Assembly (NCBI GenBank): GCA_000708835.1
Contig: DF237148.1
Span: forward strand, 6,356 to 70,355
Direction of reading: 5' to 3'
Origin: Klebsormidium nitens
Taxonomy: Eukaryota > Streptophyta > Klebsormidiophyceae > Klebsormidiales > Klebsormidiaceae
Length of the DNA stretch: 64,000 bases
The notes below the pieces were generated by a model, which did not search any database, had not been told where the DNA came from, and worked only from the letters and a program-made list of their open reading frames with translations. Below, piece after piece: positions 61,701-64,000 of this stretch. The position numbers and the translations under genes were made by a program. How positions within the stretch are numbered: position 1 is the first letter of the stretch; every line of letters begins with the position of its first letter.

Positions 61701-61875
61701 CCCTTTCGTATACCGAGTCTTCTTCCAAAACATCAGCTTGCCGCAGGACCAGTGTCAAGAAAACGAGGCCTAGGTTACCTGATGTCGTTCTCCAGAGGCT
61801 TCGCCTTGACGGTGTGAATCGGCTCGTTCTGTGCACCTCCTTCCAGTCGCGCAGGAGACGCTGCTGCGCCTGCAT
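55714..61875 (-). pseudogene. E2 (UBC) + CxxC + F-box fusion protein, copy 3, with two frameshifts
   Basis: Exons in transcript order: 61875-61779, 61496-61364, 61022-60950, 60521-60445, 59884-59690, 59354-58879, 58591-58423, 58153-58008, 57671-57447, 56863-56734, 56378-56245, 55932-55714. They total 2,074 nt, one more than a multiple of three. UBC motifs NEGPYQG, HPN and GGYICLDMI (Cys codon 60,998-60,996), FSCRVCGFKG and the F-box are present. Exon 1 is 97 nt, with a CA doubling near 61,831 that shifts the frame after DWKEV. Exon 11 is 134 nt instead of 135: a base is missing near 56,317 in what should read LAEYAQRYGY. Exon 8 has a 45-nt in-frame insertion compared with copies 1 and 2. The exon 6 donor is AT|GTGAGC. 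The final exon closely matches copy 2. It may be a pseudogene or carry base errors. Confidence 0.75.
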
Positions 61876-64000
61876 TTATAATGGGAGTGGCGGGATTTTG
61901 ACACCGGCTTCCATTGCATCAACTCCTGACCGCCTAAATAGGGGTTCGATCGGGGGACAGGGATAATGGTTAGACTGATATCAAATTGTATGCTCCAATT
62001 ATGATAATTGGACTGCAGAACTTTGCAGAGCAATGATCCTTTGGAGTAAAATGGTTTTCCAATGCGCCATTTGAACGTCACAGAGGAGAACACCTCATCA
62101 GAATGTTCACAGGCTGGAAAGGAGCAGGGACGTGACAGCGAGCGTAACGAAGAGGGCAACGATCTGTTCTGAAACGGTTTATTCAGATTATGGCCCCCAT
62201 TTACAGGGGTACCTGAGTTTCTACATGGAAAGCCTAGCAAGAAGAGCGAAGCATGAGACACTCGAAAACCACAACAAAATGAAAGCCGCCAGATCATGGC
62301 TGCTTTGAACAGCCTTTCTCACCCTTCCTTCAAACCTGTCGCTTTTTCATGGCTATCGAGCTGATCACCCTGACGCCTCGGCCTGACATGACTCTGGACG
62401 GAATTCCCAGTCTAGAGATGCCTATAAGATGTGAGGAGGGGAGGTATTGGACAGGGGTTACTGAATGGAGGGGAAGAGGAGGGGAGGACTGTCAGAGTAA
62501 GGAGTCCTCTATGCGGGAAGAAGTTGACTCTCTTCACTAGCTGTGACATGGATAATGGCAGTTGACATGGATCATATGAAAATGAACGTTGAGGAACACG
62601 AGAGGCTAGCTAGGCAAGCAAGTACAGAAGGGTCCTTGTTGACCAGGAATAAGTAACCAGAACAATCTGTGCCAAAACTAGGACAAAGCGGGTATTCGTA
62701 TTGGTTATGAATATCGTCGATTCATCACAAACAGCAGAAGTGCTGACTACAACCTACCTCCTTAGACAAGGGCGCCCTCCTGAATCCAATCTGTGAGTAT
62801 TCCATCGTTCCTGGAAGTCGAAGCAGCAAGCTGCGGAACCCTGACGACGCTGTGCGCTGGGGAATTGGTCGAACGGACGTCTTGCAGAGCAAGAAAGCAA
62901 CGCAAGTTTTGCAGAGAGTCGACTTTTGCAGCGCCGCTGAATGCAGCTCAGCAGTTCCATATAGCTCCCACGGAGGCGGGGAATAAGCTCAGCACTCGAA
63001 ACCCGTCAAAGTCACAGGCTCGCGGCCGCGCCCCGGATGCGTCACGACACTGGGCGGCCAGAGGATTGCGCGCGGTTGGAACTGCATGCGCGCATATTGA
63101 TCTGTCATCTTGGGTGCCTGCTCTCGCTAGATCCTGAGCCGACGGCTGCGATATGTGGATATCATCGCGCAGAACTCGCCCCGAATATCTGCGCGATCCT
63201 AAACCCTTACAAGAAACCAAGCGGACGGTGCGCGCCAACGCGGCTGATGGCGCAATGGCGGCCGCCGTGCAACACGTCCCCTTTGAGGCGGATCGGATCG
63301 CCGGGCCGAGGACTGTACGTGTGCTTCTGGGAAGGCCGGCTGGCAACTTGCTAGCGCGTTTATGACCTGCAAATCTAGCTCACTGCTGACATGAAGTCCA
63401 ATAACGTTGTGAGGCGTCACCTCCTGAGGCGACGTACCTTGCATGACCGACCGGGTACGGTTCAATGCTGCAATGCCGCCTCGAAGATTGTATATAAGCC
63501 TGCCACGCCGCGCGTTGCTGATCGAAGTAAGCCGAAATTAACCTGTCTTATATTTTACCCGTCATGCATGGTGAGACTGACCAGAAGCCTTAATTCAAGG
63601 CTTGTGGATGCATGCAGTAGCTGGCCGCCCGATCATCTGGCCAAAGGCTAGTTGCATGCCGTAAAGCTGCATATTTAAACTGAATCAGCAGTGAGTCTAA
63701 AATCGAGTTCTTAATCAAGGATCGACTGGTGCATTTGTTGTTCGCATGCTGCTCCTACAGCAGAAGCTTAATCATATGTATTTGCATCTCAATCATGATC
63801 GAGATCTCGGCCCGGTCGCACGGAGTGGTGTTAGTGCCGGCGTGGCGACACGATCATAACTCGGTCGCAAACGCCATGCACTACATGTTTGTGGCACGGT
63901 CTAATTTAACAAGCCTGGCACCTTCTGATACCGGATTTGGTGGATACATTTGCATCACGGCTAACAGGAAGCTGATGCAAGTCATTCAAAGGACTTTTCG
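61876..64000. other. Right-end flank, no secure gene
   Basis: This is upstream DNA of copy 3 (minus strand). GCGGCCGC at 63,022-63,029 lies in a GC-rich stretch (about 62,990-63,360), about 1.15 kb before the copy 3 ATG. On the + strand an ATG at 62,349 opens MAIELITLTPRPDMTLDGIP and may end at a GTGAGG donor about 80 nt later, a possible first exon with no partner found. A TATATAAG lies near 63,490. Nothing else is recognised. Confidence 0.35.
62990..63360. promoter_or_regulatory. GC-rich segment upstream of E2/F-box copy 3
   Basis: Raised GC with one GCGGCCGC (63,022) and many CpG. Its distance to the copy 3 ATG matches that of the islands upstream of copies 1 and 2. Confidence 0.3.

Noticed and set aside
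61936-61960. GGTTCGATC as a tRNA T-loop
   Set aside because: The flanks do not pair as a T-stem and no anticodon arm or acceptor stem is found upstream.
1-64000. CRISPR arrays, insertion sequences, operons
   Set aside because: No regular spaced repeats or transposase, and the genes are spliced, so prokaryotic features do not apply.

Overview
The window is eukaryotic nuclear DNA. GC-rich exons are separated by AT-richer introns of about 400-1,000 bp with clear GT-AG borders. Gene density is low, and no bacterial gene signals are seen. A streptophyte green alga such as Klebsormidium is the best guess, from gene structure, base composition and protein families; no marker gene confirms this.

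Region 1 (1-33,416, + strand) is one giant, intron-rich gene that enters from the left edge. I can join 26 exons, about 19.1 kb of coding sequence and about 6,350 residues. The product is a modular surface protein: cadherin-like beta-sandwich repeats, then about 20 filamin-type Ig repeats (recurring D-x-[YF]-G-N motif), then an REJ/PKD-like region, then three copies of a Cys/Trp repeat I do not recognise, a Pro-rich stalk, one membrane helix and a short tail. The reading frame is broken at several points (a TGA at 7,988; frame changes near 10,355, 16,158, 17,598 and 20,606; a phase mismatch at 22,959). Most breaks lie at short C/G runs, so either the assembly has base errors or the gene is decaying.

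Region 2 (33,417-61,875) holds three paralogues of a ubiquitin-system fusion protein: an E2 (UBC) domain with the HPN and ICLxM active-site motifs, a CxxC module, an F-box and a conserved helical C-terminal half. Copy 1 (+, 35,732-42,960, 13 exons) is intact. Copy 2 (-, 53,740-47,932, 12 exons) has one nonsense codon where copy 3 has Trp. Copy 3 (-, 61,875-55,714, 12 exons) has a +2 and a -1 frameshift. Exon phases match throughout, and most exon lengths are identical or nearly so, while the introns appear unrelated.

Between copies 1 and 2, two small single-span membrane proteins diverge (44,595-44,338, -; 45,556-46,989, +) from an island carrying six GCGGCCGC octamers. The same octamer lies about 1.15-1.35 kb upstream of the first ATG of each E2/F-box paralogue, which marks likely promoters. 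There is one assembly gap (34,119-34,177). Region 3 (61,876-64,000) is mostly non-coding as far as I can see.
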